Source: Methylocella silvestris (lineage in GTDB: Bacteria > Pseudomonadota > Alphaproteobacteria > Rhizobiales > Beijerinckiaceae). From it: a DNA stretch of 64,000 nt. Positions 18,496 through 30,183 of this stretch are shown here, piece after piece (the stretch's first letter is position 1; the number at the start of each line of letters is the position of its first letter). The notes beneath the pieces are model-generated. The model was not told the DNA's origin. It did not search any database and was given only the letters and a program-made list of their open reading frames with translations. The translations under genes were made by a program, and so were the position numbers. Location of the stretch: positions 1 through 64,000 of the forward strand of contig NZ_PDZR01000019.1 of the NCBI RefSeq assembly GCF_002891535.1. Reading direction: 5' to 3'.

Positions 18496-19335
18496 TCAGC
18501 CCTTCTTCTTGCTTTTGTGACGCGAGGTCACGATGAATTTCGTGGTGGACTTGTTCGAGCGCGTCTTCTTGCCCTTGGTCGGCTTGCCCCAGGGGGTCAC
18601 CGGATGACGTCCGCCCGAGGTGCGGCCTTCGCCGCCGCCGTGCGGATGATCGACCGGGTTCATGGTGACGCCGCGGTTATGCGGACGCCGGCCAAGCCAG
18701 CGGCTGCGTCCGGCCTTGCCGATCGAGGCGTTCATGTGGTCGGGGTTCGACACCGCGCCGACCGTCGCGAAGCATTGCCCGTGAATCAGGCGCTGTTCAC
18801 CGGAGTTGAGGCGAATGATGACATAGCCCTGATCGCGGCCGACCACCTGAGCGAAGGTTCCGGCCGAGCGTACCATGGCGCCGCCCTTGCCGATCTTCAT
18901 CTCGATGTTATGCACGATCGTGCCGACCGGCATGCTGGCGAGCGGCATCGCATTGCCCGGCTTGACGTCGGCCTGTTGCGACGACACCACCTCGTCGCCA
19001 ACGGACAGCCGCTGCGGTGCGATGATGTAGGACTGCTCGCCATCCTCATAACGGATCAGCGCGATGAAGGAGGTGCGATTGGGATCATATTCGATCCGCT
19101 CCACCTTCGCCGCAACATCGAGCTTGCGGCGTTTGAAATCGATGATGCGATAGGTCTGCTTGTGGCCGCCGCCGCGAAAACGCACGGTGATGCGGCCATT
19201 ATTGTTGCGCCCGCCTGACGACGACTTGCCTTCGGTCAGCTGCTTGAGCGGCTTGCCCTTGTAAAGGTCGCTACGGTCGACGATCACGAGCTGGCGAAGG
19301 CTCGGCGTGACTGGGTTGAACGTCTTCAGCGCCAT
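18496..19335 (-). CDS. rplB: 50S ribosomal protein L2
   Basis: A 279-residue protein with [35 protein letters not shown] and the C-terminal segment [20 protein letters not shown], whose histidine lies near the peptidyl-transferase centre. Placed between rplW and rpsS as usual. Confidence 0.98.
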   Translation of the reverse strand: MALKTFNPVTPSLRQLVIVDRSDLYKGKPLKQLTEGKSSSGGRNNNGRITVRFRGGGHKQTYRIIDFKRRKLDVAAKVERIEYDPNRTSFIALIRYEDGEQSYIIAPQRLSVGDEVVSSQQADVKPGNAMPLASMPVGTIVHNIEMKIGKGGAMVRSAGTFAQVVGRDQGYVIIRLNSGEQRLIHGQCFATVGAVSNPDHMNASIGKAGRSRWLGRRPHNRGVTMNPVDHPHGGGEGRTSGGRHPVTPWGKPTKGKKTRSNKSTTKFIVTSRHKSKKKG

Positions 19336-19361
19336 AGGCGTCTATCCTTAAGTCCTGAACT

Positions 19362-19670
19362 CTAAAGGCCGGTCGTGACGTCGATCTTGTGACCTTCGGC
19401 GAGGGTCACGACCGCCTTCTTCACATCCGACTGAACGCCGCGCGTTCCCTTGAACACTTTACGCTTGCCCTTGCGGATCAGCGTATTGACGCCGGTGACC
19501 TTGACCTCGAAGAGGCGTTCGACCGCGGCCTTGATCTCCGGCTTCGTCGCAGTGCGGCGCACCTTGAAGACGACCTGGTTGGACTCGGCTGCGAGCGTCG
19601 CCTTTTCGGTGATGACCGGCGCGATAATCACGTCGTAATGATGCGCGTCGAGCGCCAGTTTCGAGCTCAT
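19362..19670 (-). CDS. rplW: 50S ribosomal protein L23
   Basis: A 102-residue protein with [16 protein letters not shown] and [19 protein letters not shown]. It forms the docking site for trigger factor and SRP at the tunnel exit. Its start overlaps the rplD stop by 4 bases. Confidence 0.97.
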   Translation of the reverse strand: MSSKLALDAHHYDVIIAPVITEKATLAAESNQVVFKVRRTATKPEIKAAVERLFEVKVTGVNTLIRKGKRKVFKGTRGVQSDVKKAVVTLAEGHKIDVTTGL

Positions 19671-20287
19671 TTGAAGCGCGCCTCCAGAGCGTCGACCGCG
19701 GCTCTGGTCAAGACCAGCTTTTCGCGGCGAAGAATGTCATACACATTGATGCCCTGCACCGGCAGGACGTCGATCTGAGGAATATTGCGCGCGGCGAGCG
19801 CGAAATTCTGCTCAACCTCGGCTCCGTCGATGATGAGGGCGCTGAGCAGGCCGGCCTTGGCGAAGCTCGCCTTCAGCGCCTTCGTCTTGGCGTCGGAAGC
19901 GCTCGCCTCCGACCAGACGATGATCCCGCCGCCCTGAGCCTTGGCTGAAAGCGCATGCTTCAGTGCGAGGGCGCGCACTTTCTTCGGAAGATCATGCGCA
20001 TGCGAGCGAACGACCGGACCGAAAGCGCGTCCGCCGCCGCGAAACTGCGGCACTCGCGCAGAGCCGTGACGGGCCGAACCCGTGCCCTTCTGCTTGTAGA
20101 GCTTCTTGCCGGTGCGGGCGATTTCCGCGCGGCCTTTGGTCTTGTGCGTTCCGGCGCGCCGCTTGGCGAGCTGATAGCGCACCATTCGGGCGATAAGATC
20201 CTGCCGCGGCTCAAGGCCGAAGATCGAATCGTCGAGGTCGATCGACCCGGCGTTGTCGCCGTCGAGGGAAGTAATGTCGATCTTCAC
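19667..20287 (-). CDS. rplD: 50S ribosomal protein L4
   Basis: A 206-residue protein with [42 protein letters not shown] (read in parts) and a C-terminal Rossmann-like part. The loop lines the exit tunnel. In E. coli L4 represses the S10 operon; no such leader structure was verified here. Overlaps rplC by 4 bases. Confidence 0.97.
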   Translation of the reverse strand: MKIDITSLDGDNAGSIDLDDSIFGLEPRQDLIARMVRYQLAKRRAGTHKTKGRAEIARTGKKLYKQKGTGSARHGSARVPQFRGGGRAFGPVVRSHAHDLPKKVRALALKHALSAKAQGGGIIVWSEASASDAKTKALKASFAKAGLLSALIIDGAEVEQNFALAARNIPQIDVLPVQGINVYDILRREKLVLTRAAVDALEARFK

Positions 20288-21018
20288 GCTTGCGCTCCCG
20301 TATCCGATGCGGCGTCAGCCTCGGCCGGCGCCTCGGCGCTGTTGGCGAGACGATACTTGCCAGGCTGTGGCGCATCTTTTGGCAGCGCCCGCTTGATCGC
20401 GTCGCGAACCTGAATCCATCCGCCGGCGACGCCGGGGACGGCGCCCTCGACGAGGATCAGACCGCGCTCGATGTCGAGCTGGATCACCTTGAGATTAAGC
20501 GTGGTCACGCGCTCGGCGCCCATGTGGCCGGCCATCTTCTTGTTCTTGAACGTCTTGCCCGGATCCTGACGCCCGCCCGTCGAACCATGCGAACGATGCG
20601 ACAGCGAGACGCCGTGGGTCGCGCGCAAGCCGCCGAAATTCCAGCGCTTCATCGGACCAGCGAAGCCCTTGCCGATGCTCGTTCCCGTGACGTCGACGAA
20701 CTGGCCGACGACGAAATGATCGGCGGTGATCTCCGCCCCGACTGGAAGGAGATCGCTCTCCTCGACGCGAAACTCGGCGAGCTTCAGCTTCGGCTCGACT
20801 TCAGCGATTGCAAAGCGCCCGCGCTCGGCTTTCGAGACGTTCTTGACCTTGGCGCGGCCGATACCCAGCTGAAGAGCTGTGTAGCCGTTCCGCTCCTTGG
20901 TCCGATGCGCGACGACCTGACATCCGTCGAGCTTCAAGACCGTGACCGGCACATGCTCGCCGCCGTCGTTGAAGACGCGCGTCATGCCGAGCTTTTGTGC
21001 GATGACACCTGACCGCAT
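20284..21018 (-). CDS. rplC: 50S ribosomal protein L3
   Basis: A 244-residue protein with [53 protein letters not shown] and [15 protein letters not shown], all typical of L3, an early 50S assembly protein. The last ~30 residues are an Ala/Glu-rich extension ([16 protein letters not shown]). Confidence 0.97.
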   Translation of the reverse strand: MRSGVIAQKLGMTRVFNDGGEHVPVTVLKLDGCQVVAHRTKERNGYTALQLGIGRAKVKNVSKAERGRFAIAEVEPKLKLAEFRVEESDLLPVGAEITADHFVVGQFVDVTGTSIGKGFAGPMKRWNFGGLRATHGVSLSHRSHGSTGGRQDPGKTFKNKKMAGHMGAERVTTLNLKVIQLDIERGLILVEGAVPGVAGGWIQVRDAIKRALPKDAPQPGKYRLANSAEAPAEADAASDTGAQA

Positions 21019-21110
21019 GGTTTAATCCTCAAAATCCCAGACGCGGGGCGCGTAGCCCGCAAGCGACAAGGGTTCGTCTTTCCCTGACCAGCCGACCCGA
21101 CCAGTTGGGC

Positions 21111-21419
21111 CTAGAGCTTGATCTCAACATCCACGCCGGCGGCGAGGTCCAGCTTCATCAAAGCGTCGACGGTTTGCGGCGTCGGATCTACGATGTCGAG
21201 AACGCGCTTATGCGTCCTGATCTCGAACTGCTCCCGCGACTTTTTATCGACGTGGGGCGAGCGGTTCACGGTGAACTTCTCGATCTTCGTCGGCAACGGG
21301 ATAGGACCGCGAACATGCGCGCCGGTCCGCTTCGCCGTCGAGACGATCTCTTTCGTCGACGTGTCGAGAATCCGATGATCGAACGCCTTGAGGCGAATGC
21401 GGATATTCTGGCCGTTCAT
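21111..21419 (-). CDS. rpsJ: 30S ribosomal protein S10
   Basis: A 102-residue protein with [41 protein letters not shown] (read in parts) and [13 protein letters not shown]. It heads the S10 block and is also the NusE transcription antitermination factor. It follows tuf after two strong hairpins. Confidence 0.98.
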   Translation of the reverse strand: MNGQNIRIRLKAFDHRILDTSTKEIVSTAKRTGAHVRGPIPLPTKIEKFTVNRSPHVDKKSREQFEIRTHKRVLDIVDPTPQTVDALMKLDLAAGVDVEIKL

Positions 21420-21490
21420 CTATGCAATCCCTGTCGGCCTGCGTCGGAGAACCCGTCTCGCCGGCTTCGTCTGTCCTTGCGCCTTCTAAA

Positions 21491-21536
21491 GGCCGGCGCG
21501 GCGCGCCGGCCTCGGCTGGCCGGGCACAGCCCGGCC
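21491..21536 (-). terminator. Tandem GC hairpins between tuf and rpsJ
   Basis: Two perfect stem-loops occur in a row: GGCCGGGC/GCCCGGCC (8 bp, loop 3) and then, on the transcribed strand, GGCCGGCGC/GCGCCGGCC (9 bp, loop 3) followed by TTT. They probably terminate or attenuate str-operon transcription before the S10 block. Confidence 0.55.
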
Positions 21537-21550
21537 GATCGCGTAAAGCG

Positions 21551-22741
21551 TTACTCGGTGATCGAAGCGACCACGCCCGCGCCGACGGTTCGGCCGCCTT
21601 CGCGGATCGCGAAACGCAGCTTCTCTTCCATCGCGATCGGGGCGATCAGCTCGACATCCATCGTCACATTGTCGCCGGGCATCACCATTTCCGTGCCTTC
21701 CGGCAGGGTCACGACGCCGGTCACATCCGTGGTGCGGAAGTAGAACTGCGGCCGGTAGTTGGTAAAGAAAGGCGTATGGCGACCACCTTCATCCTTCGTC
21801 AGGATGTAGGCTTCAGCCTTGAACTTGGTGTGCGGCTTCACGGAGCCGGGCTTGCAAAGCACCTGGCCGCGCTCGACGTCTTCGCGCTTCGTGCCGCGCA
21901 GCAGGGCGCCGATGTTATCGCCGGCCTGACCCTGATCGAGCAGCTTGCGGAACATTTCAACGCCGGTGACGACCGTCTTGACGGTTGGCTTCAAGCCAAC
22001 GATCTCGATTTCCTCGCCAACCTTGACGATGCCGCGTTCGACGCGGCCGGTGACGACCGTGCCGCGGCCGGAGATCGAGAATACGTCTTCGACCGGCATC
22101 AGGAATGGCAGATCGATCGGACGCTCGGGCTGCGGAATGTAAGCGTCGACGGTTTCCATCAACGCCAGCACGGCGTCGTGGCCAATCGCGGGCTGCTTGC
22201 CTTCGAGGGCGCAAAGAGCCGACCCCTTGGTGATCGGAATATCGTCGCCGGGGAAGTCGTATTTCGACAGAAGCTCGCGGACCTCGAGCTCGACGAGCTC
22301 AAGCAGCTCCTCGTCGTCGACCATGTCCACCTTGTTCATGAACACGACGAGCGCCGGCACGCCGACCTGACGGGCGAGCAGAATGTGCTCGCGGGTCTGC
22401 GGCATCGGGCCGTCGGCCGCCGAGACGACCAGGATCGCGCCGTCCATCTGCGCGGCGCCGGTGATCATGTTCTTCACATAGTCGGCGTGGCCGGGGCAGT
22501 CGACATGCGCGTAATGGCGGTTCTTGGTTTCGTATTCGACGTGAGCGGTCGAGATCGTAATGCCGCGGGCCTTCTCTTCCGGGGCCTTGTCGATCTGATC
22601 ATAGGCCGTGTAGGTCGCCCCGCCGGTTTCAGCGAGAACCTTGGTGATTGCAGCCGTCAGCGAGGTCTTGCCGTGATCGACATGACCAATCGTGCCGATG
22701 TTGCAATGCGGCTTGTTCCGCTGAAATTTTTCCTTGCCCAT
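21551..22741 (-). CDS. tuf: Elongation factor Tu
   Basis: A 396-residue GTPase that delivers aminoacyl-tRNA to the ribosome. It starts [20 protein letters not shown]. Motifs: GHVDHGKT (G1), DCPGHADY (G3), NKVD (G4), and domains 2-3 with [15 protein letters not shown] and VMPGDNVTM. It is the standard position downstream of fusA. Alphaproteobacteria often carry a second tuf elsewhere, not in this window. Confidence 0.99.
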   Translation of the reverse strand: MGKEKFQRNKPHCNIGTIGHVDHGKTSLTAAITKVLAETGGATYTAYDQIDKAPEEKARGITISTAHVEYETKNRHYAHVDCPGHADYVKNMITGAAQMDGAILVVSAADGPMPQTREHILLARQVGVPALVVFMNKVDMVDDEELLELVELEVRELLSKYDFPGDDIPITKGSALCALEGKQPAIGHDAVLALMETVDAYIPQPERPIDLPFLMPVEDVFSISGRGTVVTGRVERGIVKVGEEIEIVGLKPTVKTVVTGVEMFRKLLDQGQAGDNIGALLRGTKREDVERGQVLCKPGSVKPHTKFKAEAYILTKDEGGRHTPFFTNYRPQFYFRTTDVTGVVTLPEGTEMVMPGDNVTMDVELIAPIAMEEKLRFAIREGGRTVGAGVVASITE

Positions 22742-22781
22742 CTTGTGGCTCCTCTAGAACGCTTTGCGCTTCAACCGCGGC

Positions 22782-24857
22782 TCAGGCGTATTTCGCTTGG
22801 ACCTTCGCGGCTTCGCCCGCGGGGACCTGTTCATAGTGATCGAATTGCATGGTGTAGTTGGCCCGGCCCTGACTGAAGGACCGGAGCTGATTGACGTAGC
22901 CGAACATGTTGGCGAGCGGCACCATCGCGTTGATGACGACCGCATTGCCGCGCATGTCCTGCCCCTGCACCTGGCCGCGCCGGCCGAGCAGATCGCCCAT
23001 GACCGAACCAGTGTAGTCTTCGGGCGTCGTGACTTCGACTTTCATGATCGGCTCGAGCAACACCGAGCCGCCCTTCTGCAGCGCTTCACGAAATGCGGCG
23101 CGAGACGCAATTTCGAAGGCGAGCACGGAAGAGTCGACGTCGTGGAAGCCGCCGTCGAGCAAGGTCGCCTTGACGTCAACCACCGGGAAGCCGGCGAGAA
23201 TACCGGACCCCATGACGCTGTTGATGCCCTTTTCGACGCCAGGAATGAATTCCTTCGGCACCGAACCGCCGACGATCTTCGATTCAAACAGGTTTCCGGC
23301 GCCCGCTTCGTTCGGCTCGAAGTCGATGATGACGCGAGCGAACTGGCCGGTGCCGCCGGTCTGCTTCTTATGCGTGTAGTCGATGTGTACTTTCTTCGTC
23401 AGTCGCTCGCGATAGGCGACCTGCGGCGCGCCGATATTGGCGTCGACCTTGTAGGTGCGGCGAAGAATATCGACCTTGATGTCGAGATGCAGTTCGCCCA
23501 TGCCCTTCAGGATGGTCTGGCCGGACTCCTGATCGGTGGAGACGCGGAACGACGGATCCTCGGCCGCGAGCTTGGCCAGCGCCAGACCAAGCTTCTCCTG
23601 ATCGGCCTTCGACTTCGGCTCGATGGCGATCTCGATCACGGGCTCCGGAAACTCCATCCGTTCCAGAATGACCGGCTTGTTCATGTCGCAGAGCGTGTCG
23701 CCGGTGCGGGTGTCCTTGAGTCCGGCAAGCGCGACAATGTCGCCGGAATAGGCTTCCTTGACGTCTTCGCGGTTGTTGGCGTGCATCAGCAACATGCGGC
23801 CGATGCGCTCTTTCTTGTCTTTGGTCGAATTCATGACGGTCGTGCCGGATTCGACATGGCCGGAGTAGACGCGCGCGAAGGTCAGCGTGCCGACGAAGGG
23901 ATCGTCCATGATCTTGAAGGCGAGCATGGAGAAGGGATCTTCGTCGCGCGGCATGCGCAGCACTTCCTCGCCCGTGTCGACGTCGACGCCCTTGATCGCC
24001 TCGCGATCGATCGGCGAGGGCAGATAGTCGACAACTGCGTCGAGCAGAGGCTGCACGCCTTTGTTCTTGAAGGCGGAGCCGCAAAGGATCGGAATGAACG
24101 TGATGTAGCGGACGGCCTTGCGGATGAGGCGCTTCAGCGTCTCTTCGTCCGGCTCGACGCCGTCGAGATAAGCCGCCATCACATCGTCGTCGAGCTCGAC
24201 CGCCGTCTCGATCAGGATGTGGCGGTATTCCTCGGCCTTCGCCAGAAGCTCAGCCGGAATCTCGGCGTCATTATATTTCGCGCCCAGCGCCTCGTCCTGC
24301 CAGACGACCGCTTTCATCCTAACGAGGTCGATAATGCCCTTGAAATCGGACTCGGAGCCGATCGGAAGCTGGATGCAGACCGGGCGGCCGCCGACCTTGG
24401 TCTTGATTTCGTCGACGCAGCGATAGAAATCGGCGCCGATCTTGTCCATCTTGTTGACGAACACGATACGCGGAACGTGATATTTGTCGGCCTGACGCCA
24501 TACGGTTTCGGTCTGCGGCTCGACGCCCTGGTTGCCATCGAGGACGCATACGGCGCCGTCGAGCACGCGCAGCGAACGCTCGACTTCAATCGTGAAGTCG
24601 ACGTGGCCGGGGGTGTCGATGATGTTCAACCGCTTGCCGTTCCAGAAGGTGGTCGTCGCAGCCGAGGTGATCGTGATGCCGCGCTCCTGCTCCTGCTCCA
24701 TCCAATCCATGGTGGCGGCGCCGTCGTGCACTTCGCCAATCTTATGCGACTTGCCGGAATAATAGAGGATACGCTCCGTCGTCGTCGTCTTGCCCGCATC
24801 AATGTGGGCCATGATGCCGAAGTTACGGTAGTCCTCGATGTTATGACTGCGCGGCAT
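22782..24857 (-). CDS. fusA: Elongation factor G
   Basis: A 691-residue translocation GTPase. G1 is [16 protein letters not shown]3 [16 protein letters not shown]4 [10 protein letters not shown]. Domain IV has [17 protein letters not shown] and domain [21 protein letters not shown] (read in parts). Full length, no irregularities. It lies between rpsG and tuf in the str operon. Confidence 0.99.
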   Translation of the reverse strand: MPRSHNIEDYRNFGIMAHIDAGKTTTTERILYYSGKSHKIGEVHDGAATMDWMEQEQERGITITSAATTTFWNGKRLNIIDTPGHVDFTIEVERSLRVLDGAVCVLDGNQGVEPQTETVWRQADKYHVPRIVFVNKMDKIGADFYRCVDEIKTKVGGRPVCIQLPIGSESDFKGIIDLVRMKAVVWQDEALGAKYNDAEIPAELLAKAEEYRHILIETAVELDDDVMAAYLDGVEPDEETLKRLIRKAVRYITFIPILCGSAFKNKGVQPLLDAVVDYLPSPIDREAIKGVDVDTGEEVLRMPRDEDPFSMLAFKIMDDPFVGTLTFARVYSGHVESGTTVMNSTKDKKERIGRMLLMHANNREDVKEAYSGDIVALAGLKDTRTGDTLCDMNKPVILERMEFPEPVIEIAIEPKSKADQEKLGLALAKLAAEDPSFRVSTDQESGQTILKGMGELHLDIKVDILRRTYKVDANIGAPQVAYRERLTKKVHIDYTHKKQTGGTGQFARVIIDFEPNEAGAGNLFESKIVGGSVPKEFIPGVEKGINSVMGSGILAGFPVVDVKATLLDGGFHDVDSSVLAFEIASRAAFREALQKGGSVLLEPIMKVEVTTPEDYTGSVMGDLLGRRGQVQGQDMRGNAVVINAMVPLANMFGYVNQLRSFSQGRANYTMQFDHYEQVPAGEAAKVQAKYA

Positions 24858-24889
24858 AGTCCATTCCCTTCAGAAGAAGGCTAATTCTC

Positions 24890-25381
<492 letters not shown>

Positions 25382-25429
25382 CTATTTCAGCATGCCGGCT
25401 GCTTCGCCGGCCGTCGTCAAAGCGGCGAA

Positions 25430-25801
25430 TTACTTCGGCCGCTTCGCGCCATATTTCGAACGGCGCTGCTTGCGGTTCTTGACGCCCTGGGTGTCGAGAA
25501 CGCCGCGCAGGATATGGTAGCGCACGCCGGGCAGATCCTTGACGCGGCCGCCGCGGATCATCACCACCGAATGCTCCTGCAGATTATGGCCCTCGCCCGG
25601 GATATAGCCGATGACCTCGAAGCCATTGGTGAGACGCACCTTGGCGACTTTACGCAGAGCCGAGTTCGGCTTCTTCGGGGTCGTCGTATAGACTCTCGTG
25701 CAGACGCCGCGCTTCTGCGGCGACGCGCCGAGATGGCGGGCCTTTTCACGGTAGGTTTTTTCCTGCCGCGGCTTGCGGATCAACTGACTGATCGTCGGCA
25801 T
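25430..25801 (-). CDS. rpsL: 30S ribosomal protein S12
   Basis: A 123-residue decoding-centre protein with [32 protein letters not shown] and [13 protein letters not shown]. The streptomycin-site lysines are wild-type: K43 in KKPNS and K88 in GRVKDLP. First gene of the str operon, after a leader of about 315 bases. Confidence 0.98.
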   Translation of the reverse strand: MPTISQLIRKPRQEKTYREKARHLGASPQKRGVCTRVYTTTPKKPNSALRKVAKVRLTNGFEVIGYIPGEGHNLQEHSVVMIRGGRVKDLPGVRYHILRGVLDTQGVKNRKQRRSKYGAKRPK

Positions 25802-26122
25802 GCTTCAAGTCTTCCCGAACAAATGAGGGCGGACGGCGCCGCCCCGCGAGGAGCCACGCTATTCGCCTGAATTTCCGGCCCGCCCGCCGGCTGGCGCGCA
25901 AAAACGCGAAAAAGTCAGCGCCAAGAGCCGGTTTCGGCCTTCGACGCTGGGTGCGCGCAGAGGACCATGGCGAAACCACGGTCTTGCTTCTAAAGACCCA
26001 CGGCGCGAGCCATGGATCGTTTTGGACATTTCAGTCGCTAGATCCGGCAGCGTTTAGGTTTCGAAAGGTTCCGGACGCGACGTCCCGAACACAAAAACCT
26101 ACTGCCTGCCTGAGGTGGGCGG
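25802..26122 (-). other. Long untranslated leader of the str operon
   Basis: No coding sequence is recognisable between serS and rpsL. If the promoter at 26123-26151 is used, rpsL mRNA would have an untranslated leader of about 315 bases. I could not identify a known riboswitch or ribosomal-protein leader in it. Confidence 0.5.
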
Positions 26123-26151
26123 AACTTAGAGAGGACAGACTTGCCCGTCAA
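26123..26151 (-). promoter_or_regulatory. Candidate sigma-70-type promoter of the str operon
   Basis: On the minus strand TTGACG (26146-26151) and TAAGTT (26123-26128) are separated by exactly 17 bases. They lie just after the serS stop codon and upstream of rpsL. Confidence 0.6.
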
Positions 26152-26187
26152 CCCCTGATGCGAGGAAAATCATGGGTGCGACACCGG

Positions 26188-27597
<1,410 letters not shown>

Positions 27598-27614
27598 TTA
27601 ATTCCGTTGTGGCG

Positions 27615-27637
27615 CCGCTCCTCTTCCTGAGGAGCGG
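27615..27637 (-). repeat. Perfect 9-bp hairpin upstream of serS
   Basis: CCGCTCCTC and GAGGAGCGG flank a 5-base loop in the 159-base tatC-serS gap, ending about 20 bases before the serS start codon. It could be an intercistronic processing or attenuation structure. It is not followed by a U-tract. Confidence 0.5.
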
Positions 27638-27753
27638 GGCAAAGACCGCGTCTCGTCCTCCGGCAAGTTCAGGAGACGAGGCGAACGGGTTCTGAACTTT
27701 CCTTGTTCGAGCCGAGCTCCCCGAGCTTATTTCACCTTGAAGGCAGGATTTCC

Positions 27754-28542
27754 CTAGCTCTCCGGCGTCTGCCCGGCCTCTCGCTCCGCGACCTGCTTCT
27801 TCTGGATGAGACCCACAGCCAGGATCGAAAGCTCGTAGAGAAGCAGCGCAGGCGCGGCAAGCGCGAGCATCGAAAAAATATCCGGCGGCGTCAGGATCGC
27901 CGATATGACGAAGACCAGCACGATGGCGTAGCGGCGCTTGTCGCGCAAAAAGGCCTGATCGACGATGCCGACCTGTCCAAGCAAGGTGATGACGACCGGA
28001 AGCTGAAAGGTGACGCCAAAGGCGAAGATCAAGGTCATGATCAGCGAGAGATATTCGCTGACGCGCGGCAAAAGCTCGATCTGCGCCCTGCCCGGCTCCT
28101 TCGCCTGCTGCATCCCGATGAAGAAGTGCAGCAGGTTCGGCATCACAATGTAAAAGACGATGATCGCGCCAAAAGCAAAAAAGATCGGCGTCGCCAGAAG
28201 ATAGGGGGCGAAGGCGCGGCGCTCGTGCTTGTAAAGCCCCGGCGCGACAAAGGCGTAGAGCTGGGAGAACACAATCGGGCAGGACAAAAACGCCGCCGTG
28301 AAGAGCGCGACCCTGATCTGTGTGAAAAAATACTCCTGCGGAGCCGTATAGATCAGCGTCGCCTCGGCGCCCGCGACGCGCTGATAGGGCTCAAGCAGCA
28401 CGTTATAAATGTCTTTGGCGAAGACGAAGGCGATGATGAACATGACGAGGAAGGCGACAAGCGCCTTTATCAGCCGCGAGCGCAGCTCAATCAAATGGTC
28501 GAGAAGCGGAGCTTTCGTCGCCTCGATGTCGGCGTCGGTCAT
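27754..28542 (-). CDS. tatC: Twin-arginine translocase subunit TatC
   Basis: Receptor subunit of the Tat system for folded proteins. The 262-residue protein has six hydrophobic spans, the N-terminal LLDHLIELRSRL motif and the first periplasmic segment with EYFFTQIRVALF. It is third in the tatA-tatB-tatC order; tatB precedes it by 75 bases. Confidence 0.97.
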   Translation of the reverse strand: MTDADIEATKAPLLDHLIELRSRLIKALVAFLVMFIIAFVFAKDIYNVLLEPYQRVAGAEATLIYTAPQEYFFTQIRVALFTAAFLSCPIVFSQLYAFVAPGLYKHERRAFAPYLLATPIFFAFGAIIVFYIVMPNLLHFFIGMQQAKEPGRAQIELLPRVSEYLSLIMTLIFAFGVTFQLPVVITLLGQVGIVDQAFLRDKRRYAIVLVFVISAILTPPDIFSMLALAAPALLLYELSILAVGLIQKKQVAEREAGQTPES

Positions 28543-28617
28543 AGGCGCTGAAGTCCCGGGCGGAATTTTTTACAGCTTTGCCGAGCGCGCCGCGAGGGCG
28601 CGACCGGGCAGCCAGCC

Positions 28618-29229
28618 TTAAGCTTGGTCATTTGGCGCCGGCTCCCTGGACGAGACCGGATCGTGAGGCAAAGGCTGCGCGGACGCGGCCACAGGCGCCG
28701 GGGCTGCGATCTCGGCCTTGAGCGCATCGGCAAGCGCCCGCATCTCGGCGTCGAGCCCTTCGCCGGGGCGCGGCGGCGCAACGCCGGCCGCCTCGCTCTG
28801 CAGCTCGCCCGTCGGCAGATTGCTGTCCGGCTCCGCTTCGCCCAGCACGCCAAGGGACTCGGCCGCCGCCGAGGCGATCGCCGCAGGTTCGGGCGCGGCA
28901 AGATCGGTTGCACGCGGCCCGGCGAGCGCCGGGGCGGCGGCCTGTTTATCGATTGCGCCTTTCAGTTCATTGCGAATGTCGGCAAGCGGGTCGAAAGGCG
29001 CGTCGAGCTGCGCGCTTTTGGCGAACTTTTCAACTTCCGCCCTGGCGTCCGCGACGTCCGCTTCGCGCATCGCCTCCATGAACTGGCCCTGAAACTCGCC
29101 CGCCATGCGCCGCATCTTGCCAACGGCCTGACCGAGCTGGCGCAAGACGCGCGGCAGATCCTTGGGGCCGATGACGATCAGGGCCACAATGGCGATGATG
29201 ATGAGTTTGCCGGCGTCGAAATCGAACAT
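28618..29229 (-). CDS. tatB: Twin-arginine translocase subunit TatB
   Basis: A 203-residue protein starting MFDFDAGKLIIIAIVALIVIGPKDLPRVLR (read in parts): one membrane helix, the hinge IGPKDLP and an amphipathic helix. The tail from about residue 90 is long, Ala/Pro/Glu-rich and probably disordered, as is common in this class. TatB works with TatC in signal-peptide recognition. Confidence 0.95.
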   Translation of the reverse strand: MFDFDAGKLIIIAIVALIVIGPKDLPRVLRQLGQAVGKMRRMAGEFQGQFMEAMREADVADARAEVEKFAKSAQLDAPFDPLADIRNELKGAIDKQAAAPALAGPRATDLAAPEPAAIASAAAESLGVLGEAEPDSNLPTGELQSEAAGVAPPRPGEGLDAEMRALADALKAEIAAPAPVAASAQPLPHDPVSSREPAPNDQA

Positions 29230-29337
29230 GCGGGAGGTTTGCTCACCTAAATTCCCGCGCCGAAGCGCGGCGCTCCTGCGCCGGAACCGACTGCTGCTTC
29301 ACGTCAGCATCCCCGCCGGGATGTTTGCGGCCAGGAT

Positions 29338-29586
29338 TCAGCCGACCTTGCGGGCGTCCGGCGTCTTGAGCGGCTCGCCGGCGGCCTGATGGTCGAGGCT
29401 GCGCAGCGACGGCTCGCCGGCAGGCTTGGCCTCGGCCTTCTCCTCATCCTCCGAAAGACCCTTCTTGAAGGATTTGATGCCCTTGGCGACATCGCCCATT
29501 ATGTCGGAGATTTTGCCCTTGCCTCCGAAAACGAGCAATACCACCGCGCCAACGATAAGCCAGTGCCAGATCGAAAGACTTCCCAC
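29338..29586 (-). CDS. tatA: Twin-arginine translocase subunit TatA
   Basis: The pore-forming Tat subunit. I place the start at GTG, preceded by AGAGG with a 6-base spacer, giving the canonical N-terminus [20 protein letters not shown] and 82 residues. A TTG six codons earlier would add MKQRFA. The amphipathic helix [20 protein letters not shown] follows the membrane span. It heads the tat-serS cluster. Confidence 0.93.
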   Translation of the reverse strand: MGSLSIWHWLIVGAVVLLVFGGKGKISDIMGDVAKGIKSFKKGLSEDEEKAEAKPAGEPSLRSLDHQAAGEPLKTPDARKVG

Positions 29587-29753
29587 GGCGAACCTCTGCT
29601 TCAAGCCTGACGGCGCATGATTTCTGCGCGGAACTTATGCCTCTCGACCTCTAAAAACAAGCAAAGCCGCATTATTTAAAGTGAGGCGCGAACCGCCGGC
29701 GCCGCGCTTTAGAATCAAATTCCCCTCCTTTTGGCGAAATCGGAAAAATCTGC

Positions 29754-30176
29754 TTGGCCTCCAGCTCTATCTTCAAGGCCGCGGCTTTCGCCTGCGCCTT
29801 TCTCCTCTGCGCAATCCGTCTTGCCGGAGCGGCGGCGGACAGTCCGTTCGGATCATGGCTGGCGGAGGACATAAGAGGCGCCGGCGTGATCGCCGGGGTC
29901 CGGACGACCTTGGACATCCTGCCGTCCGGAGAGACATCCGGCTCCAGCGGATGCAACCGGTTCCACGGCGCCGCCAAAGTCGCCGGAGCCGAGATCGCCT
30001 TCGGCCCTCTGGCGTCGTCGCAGATGGGCTGCCCCGGCCCCGTCGGCGACCAGGAGCGGAAATTCTTCAAGGCGCTGGAGGACGTGCGGCAATGGACGCG
30101 CGACGAACAGCGCCGCCTGCTATCGCTGCGCGACGCTGACGGCCGCGAAATCCTCCGCCTGTCGGAGACAAAATAG
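29754..30176 (+). CDS. META-domain (HslJ-like) secreted protein
   Basis: A 140-residue protein. Residues 1-27 form a signal peptide (AAAFACAFLLCAIRLAGAAA). The rest fits the META domain: GSWLAEDIRGAGVI, SGSSGCNRFHG (the conserved G-C-N-x-F/Y motif), IAFGPLASSQMGCP and a C-terminal LLSLRDADGREILRLS. Such proteins are periplasmic or outer-membrane associated with a poorly defined stress role. The start is a TTG because no ATG lies near. It is divergent from tatA. Confidence 0.82.
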   Translation: MASSSIFKAAAFACAFLLCAIRLAGAAADSPFGSWLAEDIRGAGVIAGVRTTLDILPSGETSGSSGCNRFHGAAKVAGAEIAFGPLASSQMGCPGPVGDQERKFFKALEDVRQWTRDEQRRLLSLRDADGREILRLSETK

Positions 30177-30183
30177 GCGGGCT

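Noticed and set aside
21422..22876. A 484-residue open frame antisense to tuf
   Set aside because: Same reason: mirror of a highly conserved gene with biased codons.
22764..24884. A 706-residue open frame antisense to fusA
   Set aside because: It is a complementary shadow of EF-G in GC-rich DNA, with no family pattern and low-complexity His/Arg/Asp composition.
25430..25801. Streptomycin-resistance changes in S12
   Set aside because: The lysines in KKPNS and GRVKDLP are both wild-type.
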